Assembly (NCBI GenBank): GCA_025464695.1
Contig: JAODNQ010000006.1
Coordinates: forward strand, 1 to 6,682
DNA: 6,682 bases
Reading direction: 5' to 3'
DNA from: Frankiales bacterium
GTDB lineage: Bacteria; Actinomycetota; Actinomycetes; Mycobacteriales; SCTD01
Within the stretch, counting starts at the first letter, position 1, and the number at the start of each line of letters is the position of its first letter. Below, piece after piece: positions 5,265 through 6,682 of this stretch. The position numbers and the translations under genes were made by a program. The notes under the pieces were generated by a model that saw nothing but the letters and a program-made list of their open reading frames with translations, was not told the DNA's origin and did no database searches.

Positions 5265-6682
5265 GTGGCCCCACTCCGCGCACGCGCCCTCGCGGTGCTC
5301 GTCGCGCTCGCGGGGGCGGCCTACCTCGCCGTGCTGGTGGCCGTGCCCGGCACGCGGACGGCCGTCGTCGTCGACGACGTCGGGAACCTGCTCGCCCCGC
5401 TCGTCGCCGCCGCGGCCTGTTCGGCGGCCGCCCGGCGCTGCGCCGGCAGGCTGGCGCTGAGCTGGTCGCTGCTGGCCGCCTCTGCCGTCGCGTGGGCCGC
5501 CGGCCAGGGCGTGTGGTGCTGGTACGAGCTGGTCCTCGACCGGGCCGTCCCGTTCCCCGGCCCGGCCGACGTCGGCTACCTGCTCGCCGTGCCGCTCGCG
5601 CTGGCGGCCCTGCTCGTCCACCCCCAGGCCCCGCGACCCGTGACGGGACGGCTGCGCCTGCTCGGCGACGGCGTCCTGGTGGGGGCGTCGCTGCTGAGCA
5701 CGGCGTGGCGGGTCGTGCTCGAGGAGTCCTTCCGCGGGTCGGGGGGCTTCGGCCCACCGCAGCTGCTCGGCCTCGCCTACCCCCTGCTCGACGTCGTCCT
5801 GCTCACCGTCGTGCTCCTGCTCCTGACCCGGGCCAACCGGGCGACCGCGGTGCCGCTGCTGCTGGTCGCCGCCTGGCTGGCGGCGGGCACCGCCGGCCAC
5901 CTCGTCTACGGCGCTCTCGCGCAGGCGGGGCTCTGGGTCCCGGGCGGCTGGGTCGACGCCGCCTGGGGGCTCGGGTTCCTGGTGCTGGCCGCGGGTGCCG
6001 CCGTCCAGCGCTCCGTCGCGACCGCGGAGCTCCCCCTCCGGGGGCCGGGAACGCTGCGCACCCTGCTCCCGTACGGGCCGGTGTCGCTGGCGCTGGGGGC
6101 GGCCGTCGTCGACCGCCTGCGCGGCCAGCCCGTCGACGGCGTCGCCGGCAGCCTGCTCGTCGTCGTCGTCCTGGTGGCCGGGGCCCGGCAGCTCACCGCC
6201 CTGCTCGAGAACGGGCGCCTGACGCACGACCTCGAGTCGGTCGTCGCCGAGCGGACCGCGCAGTTGCTGCGGCTGGCCCAGACCGACCCGCTCACCGGGC
6301 TGGCGAACCGGAGCCTGCTGTCGCAGCGCACCCTCGAGGCCCTGGAGCAGGGCCCCGTTGCGGTCGCGCTGCTGGACCTGGACGGCTTCAAGGCCGTGAA
6401 CGACAGCCTCGGGCACGAGGCGGGCGACGGCCTGCTCGTGGAGGTGGCCCGCCGGCTGGAGGGCGCCGTCCTGCCGGGCGAGACGGTGGGGCGCCTCGGC
6501 GGCGACGAGTTCGCCGTCGTCCTGCCGGGCGTCCTCGACGGGGCGCAGGCCCTGGCCGCCGCCGACCGCCTGCTCGGCGCGGTCACCGGACCGGCCCGGG
6601 TCGGCACCCGCGAGGTCGACGTCGCGGCCAGCCTGGGCGTCGTCGTCGCGCAGCCGCTGGACAGCCCGACCGAGCTGCTGCG
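5265..6682 (+). CDS. Polytopic membrane diguanylate cyclase (GGDEF), 3'-truncated
   Basis: Predicted to make cyclic di-GMP from two GTP in response to an unknown membrane or extracellular signal. The 472 visible residues start with 8-10 hydrophobic segments (about 9-28, 38-56, 63-87, 103-119, 134-152, 167-187, 195-216, 228-248, 268-283, 292-309). A charged helical linker (310-338) then leads to a GGDEF domain opening with DPLTGLANR (341-349). Catalytic residues are intact: Asp371 in LDLDGFK, Asn379, Asp388 and GGDEF at 412-416, in the same spacing as PleD D327, N335, D344 and 368-372. The inhibitory I-site RxxD is not kept (Leu403 and Glu406 occupy its positions). The frame runs off the window end within the GGDEF domain, so a following EAL domain cannot be excluded. 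GTG 5265 is preferred: the 17 codons between the alternative ATG 5214 and this point have many A/T third bases (7 of 17), unlike the gene proper. Neither start has a well-spaced ribosome binding site. It lies 64 bases after lysS on the same strand, separated by an inverted repeat. Confidence 0.9.
   Translation, partial: MAPLRARALAVLVALAGAAYLAVLVAVPGTRTAVVVDDVGNLLAPLVAAAACSAAARRCAGRLALSWSLLAASAVAWAAGQGVWCWYELVLDRAVPFPGPADVGYLLAVPLALAALLVHPQAPRPVTGRLRLLGDGVLVGASLLSTAWRVVLEESFRGSGGFGPPQLLGLAYPLLDVVLLTVVLLLLTRANRATAVPLLLVAAWLAAGTAGHLVYGALAQAGLWVPGGWVDAAWGLGFLVLAAGAAVQRSVATAELPLRGPGTLRTLLPYGPVSLALGAAVVDRLRGQPVDGVAGSLLVVVVLVAGARQLTALLENGRLTHDLESVVAERTAQLLRLAQTDPLTGLANRSLLSQRTLEALEQGPVAVALLDLDGFKAVNDSLGHEAGDGLLVEVARRLEGAVLPGETVGRLGGDEFAVVLPGVLDGAQALAAADRLLGAVTGPARVGTREVDVAASLGVVVAQPLDSPTELL

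Noticed and set aside
5218..6607. Minus-strand frames antisense to the diguanylate cyclase
   Set aside because: The translations are Arg/Pro/Gln-rich shadows, while the plus frame contains the complete GGDEF active site and regular membrane helices.

Overview
The window is very GC-rich, with almost every codon ending in G or C, mostly GTG starts, short start/stop overlaps and TAnnnT-type -10 elements directly before GTG codons. This is the signature of a high-GC actinomycete chromosome. The membrane-anchored GGDEF protein at the right end resembles, from memory, proteins of the Geodermatophilaceae/Frankia-related lineages, but that placement is weak. No transposase, phage gene, tRNA, rRNA, CRISPR array or compositional island is visible.

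Layout: (1) 1-3301, plus strand, a tightly coupled cofactor operon: nadB (L-aspartate oxidase, 5' end cut by the window), nadC (quinolinate phosphoribosyltransferase) and coaX (type III pantothenate kinase). The two internal junctions overlap by 4 and 1 bases, and each downstream start is preceded by GGAG-N5-GTG. (2) 3305-3637, minus strand, a 110-residue helical protein of unknown function, ending 3 bases from the coaX stop. (3) 3638-3700, a 63-base divergent control region holding two back-to-back predicted leaderless promoters, each with a -10 hexamer exactly 7 bases before a GTG start. (4) 3701-5200, plus strand, lysS, a class II lysyl-tRNA synthetase of 499 residues. (5) 5201-5264, a short intergenic gap with a perfect 10-bp inverted repeat, probably the lysS terminator. 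(6) 5265 to the window end, plus strand, a polytopic membrane diguanylate cyclase, cut at its 3' end.

Functionally, NadB and NadC carry out the first and third steps of de novo NAD synthesis (aspartate to iminoaspartate; quinolinate to nicotinate mononucleotide). CoaX carries out the first committed step of CoA synthesis. lysS supplies charged tRNA-Lys. The order coaX - small ORF - lysS matches what I recall of the mycobacterial panC-panD-coaX-lysS-lsr2-clpC region, with nadB-nadC inserted upstream as in other actinomycetes. Here a c-di-GMP synthase follows lysS instead of lsr2.

The region is mainly housekeeping and I do not see a new multi-gene system. The points most worth a second look are the paired leaderless promoters, the unrecognised 110-residue gene, the lack of the inhibitory I-site in the diguanylate cyclase, the diverged motifs of the LysRS, and the inverted repeat upstream of the cyclase.
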